This document shows, in pieces, positions 17,315 to 28,800 of a stretch of DNA of 64,000 bases. The notes beneath the pieces were generated by a model. The model was not told the origin of the DNA, did no database searches, and saw only the letters and a program-made list of their open reading frames with translations. Position numbers and translations under genes: made by a program. The DNA lies in NCBI RefSeq assembly GCF_004028155.1, contig NZ_SBII01000003.1, positions 1-64,000 of the forward strand. The letters are read 5' to 3'. The stretch is from Flavobacterium cerinum. GTDB taxonomy: Bacteria > Bacteroidota > Bacteroidia > Flavobacteriales > Flavobacteriaceae. Every line of letters begins with the position of its first letter. Position 1 is the first letter of the stretch.

Positions 17315-19311
17315 TAGTTTTTCTTTATCTCAATAGTTATAATAGTGCCTTTTTTGCCAGATACTATTTTTGCTTCTCCTCCTATTGCTCTGCTTCGCTC
17401 AATAATATTGTGTAAACCAAATGAATTATTATTGTTTAAGGTTTCATTTACATCAAATCCTTTTCCATTATCTTTTATCTCAATGATTATATGGTTCTTA
17501 TTTTCTGTAACAGTTATTTTTGCAGCAACAGCATTAGCATATTTGATAATATTTGATAATCCTTCCTGTATAATTCGATAAATTTGTAGTTCGATTGAAG
17601 ACGGTAAAACGGTGATATAATCTACGTCTGCAGTAACCATAAAATCATTAATTGACTGCGCTCTTTCAACCATTTGATTGATACTGGCTTTTAATCCCAC
17701 TTTATCAAACATAATAGGATGCAAATTTCGACTGATACTACGAATATCGTTTATAATTGCATCAATTTTTTTATCGGTAGTATCAGTTTTTTGTTCAATT
17801 GAATTTTTTAAACTTAATAGCTCATGGCTTACACTATCATGCAAATCACTTGCAATTCGTTTTCGTTCTTCTTCTGTTTTTTCTAAAAGCTGTTTGGTAT
17901 ATAATTGAACATTATGCTTTTCCAGTTTTAATTTCTTCTGCTTTTGCTTAAGTGTAACAGCAATAACTATAAAAATAAGCCCTATTAAAAATGAGATAAG
18001 TAAAGCTATAGTTGTGTTTTTATTGAGGATACTTTTCTTCTGGATTTCAATTTGTTGTTCTTTTTTTTCCGTCTCATATTTTGCACTAAGTTCCATTACC
18101 TTATCGGTCATTTCCATATTACCAATACTGTCTTTTACAGCTTCAAAATCAACCCTGTAATCTAAGGCTTCTTTATAATCTTTTCTCGCCAGAGCATCTT
18201 CTAATAAAAGCGCATAACAATCGCGGGCTTTAGGAAAATTACGAAGTTCTAAAAAATGAGGAATCGAGTTTTTAATTAACTTAATATCTTTAATTCCATC
18301 ATGCTTTTGAACTTCATAAAAGGCTGAAACAACTGCATATTCCTGATTCGTTATACTTGAATTTAATGCTTCAACTTCGGGTTTTAATTCATCTAATATT
18401 TTTTTAGATTCAACAAGTTTATCTTCTGCAAAAAGCCTGTGTATATAATATACCGATAGTGAAACTTTAATAGAAGTATCTTTAATTCCTGATTTATTAA
18501 ACGCTTGATAAGTAGAATCAATTAATGGATACATCTTATCGAACTTTTTACAGTGATCGTAATAATTTATTTTATTAAACAGATGAGTAAAGAGATTATT
18601 TCGCTTTTCGAGTTTGGCATATTTAATGGCTATATCTACATTTTCCACAGCTTTATCACAATCATCCATTGCCATATAAATATGAGCATAATTGGCATAA
18701 ATACCTTCTAAAATATTCGTTCTATCTGTTTGTTTAAAACAATCATGAGCTTTATGGTTGTTTTCCAAAGCTAATTTTTGTTTCCCAAGCGAATTGTAGC
18801 ACCAGCTAATAGTTCTGTAAGCATCTCCTTTTTTATAGCAGCTTTTATAATCAACTATATCAATCGATGTATTCTTAATATAATTGGCAATCGCTTTCTC
18901 AAAATCGCCCTTATCACTATAATAATCACCCTGAAAAGTATAAACAAAAGTCGAATTAATCGGAGGTACTTTGTCTTTATAATTTTTAGAAAAAGAAAGG
19001 ACTTCTTTTAAAAACGTTTCATCAAATGAAGCATAACCGGAACTAATCAGACTTACAAATTCCATTGCCTGAGCAGCATCCTTAAACTTTTTCTCTTTAA
19101 TTTTCCTATTATAATATTCATAGAAAACCGAATAATAATTTTCTTTATAAAAATTATTATTATCATTTAACCATGTACAAACGGCATCGAATTTTTCATT
19201 TAGAGGCTTTTTATAAACAGTAGTTCCCTTTTTTTCATTGCACGATCCAAAGAAGATTATAATGACAAAGACACATATATTATTTAAGATAAATCTTCTA
19301 TTTGGAATCAT
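17314..19311 (-). CDS. TPR-containing sensor histidine kinase (HisKA_3), lipoprotein-type N-terminus
   Basis: 665 residues. The N-terminus has a hydrophobic leader ending in the lipobox FFGSC (Cys24). A periplasmic TPR region covers about 60-410 (FEKAIANYIKNTSIDI, SLGKQKLALENNHKAH). One transmembrane helix lies at about 428-450 (TIALLISFLIGLIFIVIAVTL), then a coiled coil and a HisKA_3 dimerisation domain with phosphoacceptor His in RIASDLHDSVSHELLS (about 487). A C-terminal HATPase_c domain has N-box GLSNIIKYANA and G-box DNGKGFD. It phosphorylates the response regulator encoded next to it. The signal is unknown. It is divergent from the SprB-repeat adhesin, from which it is separated by 144 bp. 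Confidence 0.92.
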   Translation of the reverse strand: MIPNRRFILNNICVFVIIIFFGSCNEKKGTTVYKKPLNEKFDAVCTWLNDNNNFYKENYYSVFYEYYNRKIKEKKFKDAAQAMEFVSLISSGYASFDETFLKEVLSFSKNYKDKVPPINSTFVYTFQGDYYSDKGDFEKAIANYIKNTSIDIVDYKSCYKKGDAYRTISWCYNSLGKQKLALENNHKAHDCFKQTDRTNILEGIYANYAHIYMAMDDCDKAVENVDIAIKYAKLEKRNNLFTHLFNKINYYDHCKKFDKMYPLIDSTYQAFNKSGIKDTSIKVSLSVYYIHRLFAEDKLVESKKILDELKPEVEALNSSITNQEYAVVSAFYEVQKHDGIKDIKLIKNSIPHFLELRNFPKARDCYALLLEDALARKDYKEALDYRVDFEAVKDSIGNMEMTDKVMELSAKYETEKKEQQIEIQKKSILNKNTTIALLISFLIGLIFIVIAVTLKQKQKKLKLEKHNVQLYTKQLLEKTEEERKRIASDLHDSVSHELLSLKNSIEQKTDTTDKKIDAIINDIRSISRNLHPIMFDKVGLKASINQMVERAQSINDFMVTADVDYITVLPSSIELQIYRIIQEGLSNIIKYANAVAAKITVTENKNHIIIEIKDNGKGFDVNETLNNNNSFGLHNIIERSRAIGGEAKIVSGKKGTIITIEIKKN

Positions 19312-19324
19312 TCAGTTTTTTTAA

Positions 19325-19355
19325 CAAAAGTATCTTTTTAAAGCATATAAAAAGT
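19325..19355 (-). promoter_or_regulatory. Promoter of the sensor kinase/response regulator operon
   Basis: On the minus strand TTTG (plus CAAA, 19352-19355), a 19-bp spacer, and TACTTTTG (plus CAAAAGTA, 19325-19332) match the Bacteroidota TTTG...TAnnTTTG promoter. The ATG follows 13 bp after the box, so the 5' leader would be very short. For the divergent adhesin, CAACTTTG at 19409-19416 is a weaker -7 candidate. Confidence 0.6.
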
Positions 19356-19455
19356 ATACAACAAAAAATCAGGGGTTTCCCCTTGTATGATTCTGTTTTT
19401 TTAAGATTCAACTTTGTCCTGAAATTTTAAACCCCTACAAACAAAATCACCCTTT

Positions 19456-22400
19456 ATGAAAAAAAATTATTTATTAACCTATTTTAAAAAGATCATTCTA
19501 TTGCTCTTTTTATGCCTGTCAGGTTTCCACGGACTTGCAGAGCCCTTTAGTAATACCTTTGAGAATAAAATAGAGAACAAAGCAGGATTTACCGATAATG
19601 ACCCGCACTTCAACAATACCTCTCCAGGTTTATTGTCCTTGAATTATTTTGACCTTTCTATAAGTGCTCCTCCTGTAATTTATGTTTCAACGACCAACTT
19701 AGGCCAAATTGTGCGCTGCTCAGGCAGCCCGTCACCTTTAAAAAGTTTTATAGTATCCGGAAATAATTTAGAAGAAGCTATATTAATAACGGCCCCAATT
19801 GGATATGAAATATCTACTCAACCTTCAGGTACTTATTCAAATAGTCATTATCTTTTCGGCAGTTCTTTTATAACTTTTTATGTTCGGTTAGCCGAAACAG
19901 CCACCGGTACACCTTCAGGTAATATTACCTTTACTAGTGCAAATGCCATTGCAAAAAATATTGCAATCACCGGGATAGTGAATACTTCACCTGTGGCTAT
20001 AGCAACACCAGCTTCACAAACAATTTGTTCTGGTACTACTACAAATATAGACCTGACATCAAACCCAGGAACAACATTTTCATGGACAGCAACAACAGCA
20101 ACCGGTACAGTAAATGGTACTTCAGCAGGTACTGGAAACACCATTGAACAAATATTAACAGGTGATGGTACTACTAATTATACAATTACACCAACATTAA
20201 ACGGATGTATAGGATCTCCTATTACCGTAGAGATAACGGTAGTACAGAAACCTGAGATGAACATAGTCCCTACAGCAACAACATGTAGTGGAGGAACTTC
20301 AAGTCTATTTCTAGGTTCTTTTTCTCCTGGCTGTACATATACATGGACAGCTTCCGCTGTGGGAGTTACCGGTTTTTCTGATGGTGCAGGCCCTATAATA
20401 ACACAAACATTAGTAGGACAAGGTGTGGTTACATACATAGTAACTCCAACGTTAAATGGTTGCATCGGTACTCCGGCTACTATAGAGTTAACTGTAAATG
20501 CACCTGCATTTACTACTCAACCCTCAAACACAGCGATTTGTGCAGGTAACAATACTGTATTTAGTGTTGCAACCAAAGGTGGAGTTCAAACCTACCAATG
20601 GCAGGTAGATAAAGATGGCCAAGGATTTACCAATCTTACTGATGGTACTTCATACTTTGGTGTTCACTCAGCTGCCCTTACCATCATAGGAGCAACAGTT
20701 AGTATGAGTAATTATAAATATAGAGTAAATACTTCGTTTCCTTGTGTTACGAGTTTACCATCTAACAGTGCCATACTTACCGTTAATCAACCTCCTGTTA
20801 TTACTCCATTACCAGCAAATACTTATGCATGCCAAGGTGTGACTAAAACGCTTACCGGAATAGTAGCAGGTGGAATTGCTTACCAATGGCAATACAGTAC
20901 CAATGGTGGAGTTTCATTCCTTAATGCAGTTACTAGTGCTACCCATTCGGGTGGAAGTACCACTACTCTTACTATTTCAGGAGTAACTACAGCAATGAAC
21001 AACTACCAGTACAGACTACTTGCTTTAGGAAACTGTCCTCCTTTTTCAACATCAAATGCAACAACACTTTCTGTATCAAACATTACAGTTTCATCTGCAC
21101 AGACTCCTGTTTCTTGCAATGGTGGATCAAATGGGGTTGCCGCTGTAGGAAATGTAACCGGAGGTACTGCTCCCTATAGTTACTTATGGTCTGATGGGAC
21201 TACAACAGCCTCTATAGTGGGTAATCTAAAACAAGGTAATCATACTTGTACTATTACAGATGCCAATGGGTGCAGTCTTATTAAAAGTTTTACGATAATT
21301 GAACCTCCTTTATTAGTTCTTACTCAGGGAACAATAAACCATGTATCATGTAATGGAGGTTCTAATGGAACCGCAAGCGTAGTTGTAACTGGAGGAACCG
21401 GTTCTTATACGTATGACTGGAATGGTACGCCTACTGGTGATGGTACTGCTTCAATTTCAGGATTAGCAGCAGGTACCTATACCGTAACTATAAGAGATGC
21501 TAATTCATGTCAAAAAACACTAGATTTTGTTATAACACAACCCAATTCCATAACAATCAATCCGATACAAGTCAATATTTCTTGTAACGGAGAATCCGAT
21601 GGATCGGCTACAGCAATTGCCATAGGAGGAACCGGAACCCTAACTTACACTTGGTCACCTACGGGAGGTTCTAATGCTACAGCTACAGGACTTGGTTTAG
21701 GGACTTATACCTGTACAGTAACCGATGCTAATACATGTTCTGTTTCACAATCTTTCACCATCATTGAACCGGATATTTTAACAGCTACCAATACATTTAC
21801 AAATGTATTGTGTAATGGTGGATCAAACGGATCGGCTACAGCAACTGCTGCTGGTGGAACAACTCCTTACACCTACTCATGGTCGAATGGTATGACTGAG
21901 GCAACAGCTTCTGGACTTATCGCAGGAACGTATACCGTGACCGTAACAGATGCGAACGCATGTACAACTACAGCAACAGCTGTTATTGCTCAGCCTGCAA
22001 CTCTTCTTTCGGCTACAATAACGAAAGTAGATGTAGCTTGCAATGACGGATCGAACGGATCGGCAACTGTAACTGCTGCTGGCGGTACAAGTCCTTACAC
22101 CTACTCATGGTCTAATGGTATGGCTGAGGCAACAGCTTCTGGACTTATTGCAGGAACGTATACCGTAACCGTAACAGATGCGAACGCATGTACAACAACG
22201 GCAACGACTGTTATTCCTCAGCCTGCAACTCCTCTTTCGGCTACAATAACGAAAGTAGATGTAGCTTGCAATGACGGATCGAACGGATCGGCAACTGTAA
22301 CTGCTGCTGGCGGTACAAGTCCTTACACCTACTCATGGTCTAATGGTATGACTGAGGCAACAGCTTCTGGACTTATCGCAGATACATATACCGTAACTAT

Positions 22401-25377
22401 AACGGATGCTAAAGGATGTACAGCTACAGCAACAGCTGTTATTGCTCAGCCTGCAACTCTTCTTTCGGCTACAATAACGAAAGTAGATGTAGCTTGTAAT
22501 GGAGGATCGAACGGATCGGCTACAGCAACTGCTGCTGGTGGAACAGCTCCTTACACCTACTCATGGTCGAATGGTATGGCTGAGGCAACAGCTTCTGGAC
22601 TTATCGCAGATACATATACCGTAACTATAACAGATGCTAAAAGATGTACAACTATAGCAACGGTTGTTATTGCTCAGCCTGCAACTCCTCTTTCGGCTAC
22701 AATAACGAAAGTAGATGCAGCTTGTAATGGTGGAACTAATGGATCGGCTACAGCAACTGCTGCTGGTGGAACAGCTCCTTACACCTACTCATGGTCGAAT
22801 GGTATGGCTGAGGCAACAGCTTCTGGACTAATCGCAGATACATATACCGTAACTATAACGGATGCTAAAGGATGTACAACTACAGCAACGGTTGTTATTG
22901 CTCAGCCTGCAACTCCTCTTTCGGCTACAACTACAAAAGTAGATGCAGCTTGTAATGGAGGATCGAACGGATCGGCTACAGCAACTGCTGTAGGCGGTAC
23001 AAGCCCTTATAACTACTCATGGTCTAATGGTATGGCTGTGGCAACAGCTTCTGGACTTATCGCAGATACATATACCGTAACTATAACAGATGCTAAAGGA
23101 TGTACAACTACAGCAACAGCTGTTATTGCTCAGCCTGCTACTCCTCTTTCGGCTACAATAACGAAAGTAGATGTAGCTTGTAATGGAGGATCGAACGGAT
23201 CGGCTACAGCAACTGCTGCTGGTGGAACAGCTCCTTACACCTACTCATGGTCGAATGGTATGGCTGAGGCAACAGCTTCTGGACTTATCGCAGATACATA
23301 TACCGTAACTATAACAGATGCTAAAGGATGTACAACTATAGCAACGGTTGTTATTGCTCAACCTGCAACTCCTCTTTCGGCTACAACTACAAAAGTAGAT
23401 GCAGCTTGCAATGACGGATCGAACGGATCGGCAACTGTAACAGCTGCTGGCGGTACAAGTCCTTATAACTACTCTTGGTCGAATGGTATGGCTGGGTCAA
23501 CAGCTTCTGAACTTATCGCAGATACATATACCGTAACTATAACAGATGCTAAAGGATGTACAACTATAGCAACGGTTGTTATTGCTCAGCCTGCAACTCC
23601 TCTTTCGGCTACAACAACAAAAGTAGATGCAGCTTGTAATGGTGGAACTAATGGTTCGACAACTGTAACTGCTGTAGGCGGTACAAGTCCTTATACCTAC
23701 TCATGGTCTAATGGTATGACTGAGGCAACAGCTTCTGGACTTATCGCAGATACATATACCGTAACTATAACAGATGCCAAAGGATGTACAACTACCGCAA
23801 CAGTTGTTATTGCTCAGCCTGCTACTGCATTATCTGCTACAACAACAAAAGTAGATGCAGCTTGTAATGGTGGAACTAATGGTTCGACAACTGTAACTGC
23901 TGTAGGCGGTACAAGTCCTTATACCTACTCATGGTCTAATGGTATGACTGAGGCAACAGCTTCTGGACTTATCGCAGATACATATACCGTAACTATAACA
24001 GATGCCAAAGGATGTACAACTACAGCAACAGTTGTTATTGCTCAGCCTGCAACTCCTCTTTCGGCTACAACAACAAAAGTAGATGTAGCTTGTAATGGTG
24101 GATTGAATGGTTCGGCTACAGCAACTGCTGTTGGTGGAACAGCTCCTTACACCTATCTATGGTCGAATGGTATGGCTGAGGCAACAGCTTCTGGACTTAT
24201 CGCAGATACATATACCGTAACTATAACAGATGCTAAAGGATGTATAACTACCACAACAGCTGTTATTGCTCAGCCTGCTACTGCATTATCTGCTACAACA
24301 ACAAATGTAGATGTATCTTGTAATGGTGGAACCAATGGTTCGGCAACTGTAACTGCTGTAGGCGGTACAGCTCCTTACACCTACTCATGGTCGAATGGTA
24401 TGACTGAGGCAACAGCTTCTGGACTAATCGCAGATACATATACCGTAACTATAACGGATGCTAAAGGATGTAGCTTTACAGATAATATTACTATTATCGA
24501 GCCTCTTGCTATCATAATTACTACTAACCCGGAAAATATTAGTATTGAAACTAATGGAAATGCTACATATACCATCAACTCTACTAATACTGATACTTTC
24601 CAATGGCAGATTACTACTAATGGAACAGATTGGACTGATGTTGTAGATGGTGGAACTGAACCAACTTACTCAGGCACTACTACAAATACCTTAAATATTA
24701 CAGACATACCGGTAGCTTTTGATAATTATCAGTATAGAGTTCTTTTAACCAATGGTATTAATTGTGTAACTCTATCTACTTTTGCCTTATTATCCGTTAA
24801 CAACGATATCGAAGCTGTAAACGATGATTTTAGTGCAGTTGTTATTAATGAAGGTACAACCGGAGTTGCTGGTGATGTTACTGCAAATGACTTATTAAAT
24901 AACGTTGCAGTGAATGATACTGATTTTATTATAAGTGTAGTGAATGACGGAGGCTTAACAGGTGTTACCATTGATGTAACAGGTAATCTTACTGTACCTG
25001 CAACAGCAACTTTAGGAACATATACAGTAACTTACTTGATATGTGAAGTTGCAGATGCTACTAACTGTAGTTCTGCAGAAGCAATTGTAGTCGTTTCTCC
25101 AGTCTCTGGTACTATTGATTTTAGTGATATTAAAATGACTGTTTATCCTAACCCCGCTTCTACTGAAGTCTTTGTTAAGATAACTGATTTTTCTATCTAT
25201 AATAATCTTCAAGCTTCACTTTATGATCTTAATGGAAGGGTAGTAAAACAAAATAGTGTTAATTCCGAAACATTCAGTATTGATGTTATGCAACTGGAAT
25301 CAGCAGTGTATATTTTAAGTATTACTTCTGATAAGGGTAAAACAACTAAACGAATTGTGGTAGATAAACAACAATAA
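19456..25377 (+). CDS. Giant SprB-repeat cell-surface adhesin (T9SS type A)
   Basis: 1973 residues. A signal peptide (about 1-29) is followed by Ig/PKD-like modules with repeated cysteines (about 70-540, e.g. TFSWTATTATGTVNGTSAGT). Fifteen SprB repeats (CNGGSNGSATA...PYTYSWSNG....GL.AGTYTVT.TDA..C) span about 540-1680, the last twelve nearly identical. Two further beta domains follow, then a T9SS type A sorting domain (about 1895-1973, VYPNPASTEVFVKI, SLYDLNGRVV, YILSITSDKGKTTKRIVV). SprB of Flavobacterium johnsoniae is a mobile adhesin in gliding. This protein shares the repeat family but is much shorter than SprB and ends in a different sorting domain, so it is better called SprB-repeat adhesin than SprB. 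A terminator hairpin follows it. Confidence 0.93.
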   Translation: MKKNYLLTYFKKIILLLFLCLSGFHGLAEPFSNTFENKIENKAGFTDNDPHFNNTSPGLLSLNYFDLSISAPPVIYVSTTNLGQIVRCSGSPSPLKSFIVSGNNLEEAILITAPIGYEISTQPSGTYSNSHYLFGSSFITFYVRLAETATGTPSGNITFTSANAIAKNIAITGIVNTSPVAIATPASQTICSGTTTNIDLTSNPGTTFSWTATTATGTVNGTSAGTGNTIEQILTGDGTTNYTITPTLNGCIGSPITVEITVVQKPEMNIVPTATTCSGGTSSLFLGSFSPGCTYTWTASAVGVTGFSDGAGPIITQTLVGQGVVTYIVTPTLNGCIGTPATIELTVNAPAFTTQPSNTAICAGNNTVFSVATKGGVQTYQWQVDKDGQGFTNLTDGTSYFGVHSAALTIIGATVSMSNYKYRVNTSFPCVTSLPSNSAILTVNQPPVITPLPANTYACQGVTKTLTGIVAGGIAYQWQYSTNGGVSFLNAVTSATHSGGSTTTLTISGVTTAMNNYQYRLLALGNCPPFSTSNATTLSVSNITVSSAQTPVSCNGGSNGVAAVGNVTGGTAPYSYLWSDGTTTASIVGNLKQGNHTCTITDANGCSLIKSFTIIEPPLLVLTQGTINHVSCNGGSNGTASVVVTGGTGSYTYDWNGTPTGDGTASISGLAAGTYTVTIRDANSCQKTLDFVITQPNSITINPIQVNISCNGESDGSATAIAIGGTGTLTYTWSPTGGSNATATGLGLGTYTCTVTDANTCSVSQSFTIIEPDILTATNTFTNVLCNGGSNGSATATAAGGTTPYTYSWSNGMTEATASGLIAGTYTVTVTDANACTTTATAVIAQPATLLSATITKVDVACNDGSNGSATVTAAGGTSPYTYSWSNGMAEATASGLIAGTYTVTVTDANACTTTATTVIPQPATPLSATITKVDVACNDGSNGSATVTAAGGTSPYTYSWSNGMTEATASGLIADTYTVTITDAKGCTATATAVIAQPATLLSATITKVDVACNGGSNGSATATAAGGTAPYTYSWSNGMAEATASGLIADTYTVTITDAKRCTTIATVVIAQPATPLSATITKVDAACNGGTNGSATATAAGGTAPYTYSWSNGMAEATASGLIADTYTVTITDAKGCTTTATVVIAQPATPLSATTTKVDAACNGGSNGSATATAVGGTSPYNYSWSNGMAVATASGLIADTYTVTITDAKGCTTTATAVIAQPATPLSATITKVDVACNGGSNGSATATAAGGTAPYTYSWSNGMAEATASGLIADTYTVTITDAKGCTTIATVVIAQPATPLSATTTKVDAACNDGSNGSATVTAAGGTSPYNYSWSNGMAGSTASELIADTYTVTITDAKGCTTIATVVIAQPATPLSATTTKVDAACNGGTNGSTTVTAVGGTSPYTYSWSNGMTEATASGLIADTYTVTITDAKGCTTTATVVIAQPATALSATTTKVDAACNGGTNGSTTVTAVGGTSPYTYSWSNGMTEATASGLIADTYTVTITDAKGCTTTATVVIAQPATPLSATTTKVDVACNGGLNGSATATAVGGTAPYTYLWSNGMAEATASGLIADTYTVTITDAKGCITTTTAVIAQPATALSATTTNVDVSCNGGTNGSATVTAVGGTAPYTYSWSNGMTEATASGLIADTYTVTITDAKGCSFTDNITIIEPLAIIITTNPENISIETNGNATYTINSTNTDTFQWQITTNGTDWTDVVDGGTEPTYSGTTTNTLNITDIPVAFDNYQYRVLLTNGINCVTLSTFALLSVNNDIEAVNDDFSAVVINEGTTGVAGDVTANDLLNNVAVNDTDFIISVVNDGGLTGVTIDVTGNLTVPATATLGTYTVTYLICEVADATNCSSAEAIVVVSPVSGTIDFSDIKMTVYPNPASTEVFVKITDFSIYNNLQASLYDLNGRVVKQNSVNSETFSIDVMQLESAVYILSITSDKGKTTKRIVVDKQQ
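21085..24505 (+). repeat. SprB repeat array: 15 units, last 12 in exact 228-bp phase
   Basis: The conserved Cys codon of unit 4 begins at 21811 and that of unit 15 at 24319. The difference, 2508 bp, is exactly 11 x 228, so twelve units of 76 codons follow each other with no net indel. Units share long identical DNA blocks (GTAGATG.AGCTTG.AATG.., GGAGG.AC.GC.CCTTA.A). Units 1-3 are more diverged and of variable length. The near-identity at DNA level indicates recent duplication or gene conversion. Confidence 0.9.
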
Positions 25378-25396
25378 CCAATTCCTGTTTTTTTTT

Positions 25397-25430
25397 AAAA
25401 GCATCTCTCTATAGAGGGATGCTTTTTTTT
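25397..25430 (+). terminator. Rho-independent terminator of the SprB-repeat adhesin
   Basis: AAAAGCATC (25397-25405) pairs with GATGCTTTT (25418-25426), with the palindrome CTCTATAGAG between them and a run of eight T after GC. It starts 20 bp after the stop codon. Confidence 0.8.
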
Positions 25431-25690
25431 ATAACAAGAAGTATAGTGTTCAGTCGCATCTGTCAAATTAAAAAAAGTCAAATAAGAGATTGTATAATGA
25501 CATAATCGATTTTCTGGTGTCGGGACAATTTTTGTTTAATCCGTTTAAAGATTAATAGGTAAACTATTTGGCAGACATAATTTTACGTAGGTTTAAAACA
25601 GGTAAAACTACCTATCGCTAATTCACAAACTAAATGTAATTTAGCGCTAATTTAAATCTATTCTTTCCTAACACCACTCCTCCATACGAG

Positions 25691-25738
25691 ATGAAAAAAT
25701 ATTGCATCCTAATCTTACTTATAGTTTCTTGCTCTTAG
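25691..25738 (+). pseudogene. Lipoprotein signal peptide stump
   Basis: ATG at 25691 opens a 15-residue frame MKKYCILILLIVSCS followed directly by TAG. It is a complete lipoprotein-type leader with a lipobox-like LIVSC, but nothing follows it. It looks like the beginning of a lost lipoprotein gene, or a leader left by recombination, in the gap between the two adhesin genes. It could be coincidence. Confidence 0.4.
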
Positions 25739-25862
25739 TAAGCTACTCTGTATAAGTCGTCAATTTCTATCTCTCCCATTGCTTATATGGGTAAATTGTA
25801 ATAAAATGTTTTCTAATAGCATACGTGAATACCTTACTTCAAAATCGCTTAATCTTTCAGAC

Positions 25863-28800
25863 ATGAAAAAAAATCTACTATTAGCAGCTCTATTTTGTTT
25901 GCTTTCTTTTACTACTAATCGTGCTTTCGCGCAGCTAACCCAAGGCGATTTTGCTATTGTAGGCTTCAACGGGAATGCAGCAACGGTAAATCTGGCTATT
26001 GTAGCCTTAAAAGTAATCCCTTCTGGAACCGAGCTTAAAATTACCGACCGCGGCTGGGACCAATCTGCATTGGTCACAAATGGTTCCGATGGGCTAATTA
26101 CCTGGACAACCACAAGTTCTATTCCGGCAGGAACGATATTTAATATTGCAATCACCGGCGGTGCAGTACCAACGGCTACAGGACTTGAAGCTTATGGAAC
26201 AGTCACAGTAACGGGTTGGACCACAGGAACCGTGGTAGCAGGTGGCGGTGATAACTGGTTTCTCTATTCCGGTGATGATGCTACTCCGAGCTTTATCTAT
26301 GGATTTGCAAACTGGTCTACTGCACTTCCAGGTACCAATGTCCCTGATCCTACTACAGGATGGCAATCCGCTGGAACAGTTTCGGCAGCAGTTTCTTACC
26401 TTCCAACTATACTTGCAGCGGGAAATTTTTATGTTACATTAACTATTGCAGGTACTCCGCCAACAGGTTATCATGGAGATTACAATAATTATTCCGGTAC
26501 ATTTACCGGAACAAAAGCATCCATTCTGACTGCGATTAATATAAAATCGAATTGGACAACGACAGAATTACTTGCCAATAAGAAATCCCTTGCTCCTGGT
26601 GGAGCAGCATTTCCGGGTGTTAACCCCATTTTTCAACTTGGAACAAATGTTAGCAATGTAACTTCTACTACGGCTAACGGAACGTATAAAACCGGAGATG
26701 TTATTGTTGTTAACGTAACTTTTTCCACTATTGTAAACGTAACCGGAACACCTCTATTAAGCCTTAACACAGGCGCTAATGCTTCTTATAGCGGTGGAAC
26801 CGGAACAAACACCCTTACTTTTGACTATACTGTTGCCAGCGGACAAAGTTCCGCTGATCTTGATTATACATCTACCACCGCTCTTGCCCTCAATGGAGGA
26901 ACAATTAAAGATGCAGCAAGTACTGATGCAACACTTACACTGGCTACTCCAGGAGCCGCAAACTCCCTTGGTAATAATAAAGCAATTGTTATAGACACCA
27001 TTGCTCCTACTGTGACTTCTGTAAATTCAACTACTCCAAATGGGACTTATAAAGCAGGAGACCTCATTAACATCAATATCAATTTCTCTGAAGCCGTTAC
27101 CGTTACAGGAACTCCTCGAATTGCATTGAACTCGGGTGTAGCTGTTAATTATGTCAATGGTTCAGGAACATCAACCCTCAACTTTAACTATACAGTAGGT
27201 ACAGGACAAAACAGTGCTGATCTGGATTACTTCACCATTACAGGCCCAATTGACTTAAGCGGTGCGGCAATCAAAGATGCTGCCGGAAACTCAGCAACCT
27301 TGATACTGCCTGCCCCAGGAGCTCCAAATTCTTTGGGCGGCAACAAAAATATCATCATAGACACTGCTTCTCCAGAGGTAAGCTCAGTTAACTCTACCCT
27401 ACCAAACGGAACATATAAAATAGGTGACCTTTTACCTATAACGGTCAACTTCTCTGAAACAGTAACCGTAACAGGAACACCAACACTGAGTTTGAATTCA
27501 GGAGGAACTGCCAGCTATGTAAGTGGCTCAGGAACAACAGCACTTATCTTTAATTATACAGTAGGACTTAATCAGGCTGTTGCTGATCTGGATCAGGCCA
27601 GTACCACTGCACTTGTTTTGGCAGGCGGAACGATTAAAGATGTTGTCGGAAACAATGCCACCCTAACCCTTGCGGCTCCAGGAACTGCAAACTCTTTAGC
27701 TGCAAACAAAGATATTGCTATCAACACAACAACACCAACTATAGTCAGTATCACGAGAGTGAGCAATGCCAATATCAATCTGACTACAGCTCAGTTTTTA
27801 GTCACGTTCTCCGAAAATGTGACTGGTGTCAATACCTCTGATTTCAGCATTACTTCTTCAGGAATTACTGGTTCTACGGTTACTTTTGTCTCAGGAAGCA
27901 CTACTACCAGAACGGTTACGGTAAACACTGGAACAGGATCCGGAACCTTAAGACTCGACCTTAAAAATTCAGGAACAGGAATCATCAATACCATTGGTAA
28001 TGAGATCCAGGGAGGTTATACTGCAGGAGAGGTTTATAACATCGACAAAAGCGCTCCTACTTTAACTACAGTAACCATTGCTTCAAATAATGCCAATACC
28101 GCAAAAGCCAAGCCCGGAGATTTGGTTACCCTGAGCTTTACCACTGCTGAAACCATTGGTACACCAGTAGTAAACATTTTTGGAAATACTGCTACTGTTA
28201 CCAATACTAGTGCAAATAACTGGACAGCAACCTATACCACACAATCAGCAGATGCCAATGGTGTCATTCCTTTTAACATCGCCTTTACAGATGTTGCCGG
28301 AAATGTTGGAACTGCGGTAACTGCAACGACCAATGCCGGCAGCGTGACGTACGACAAGACGGTACCAACCTTAACTACGGTAGCCATTGTCTCCAATAAC
28401 GCCTCGAATCAGACTGCTAAAACAGGAAATACCATTGCTATAGCGTTTACTGCTTCTGAAGTGATAAACCTTCCTGTAGTGACCATTGCCGGAAACACGG
28501 TTGTTCCATCACCTGCAGGAGGAAACAGTTACATAGCTACTTATATCCTTACAGGAACAGAACCAGAAGGAACCGTTGCCTTCAATATTGCCTTTACAGA
28601 CCTGACAGGAAATACAGGAACAGCTGTAACTGCAACCACTAACAGCAGCAGCGTATTTTACTATAAAACCATTCCAACACTTTCTGCCGTAGCCATTGCT
28701 TCAAATAACCTGACCATAAGCAAAGCAAAAGCAGGGGATCTTATCACCCTGAATTTTACGGCTTCAGTAACCATAACCACACCAACGGTGACCATTGGTG

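Noticed and set aside
25779..25862. Upstream extension of the MBG adhesin
   Set aside because: The added 28 residues are not leader-like; a typical signal peptide starts at 25863.
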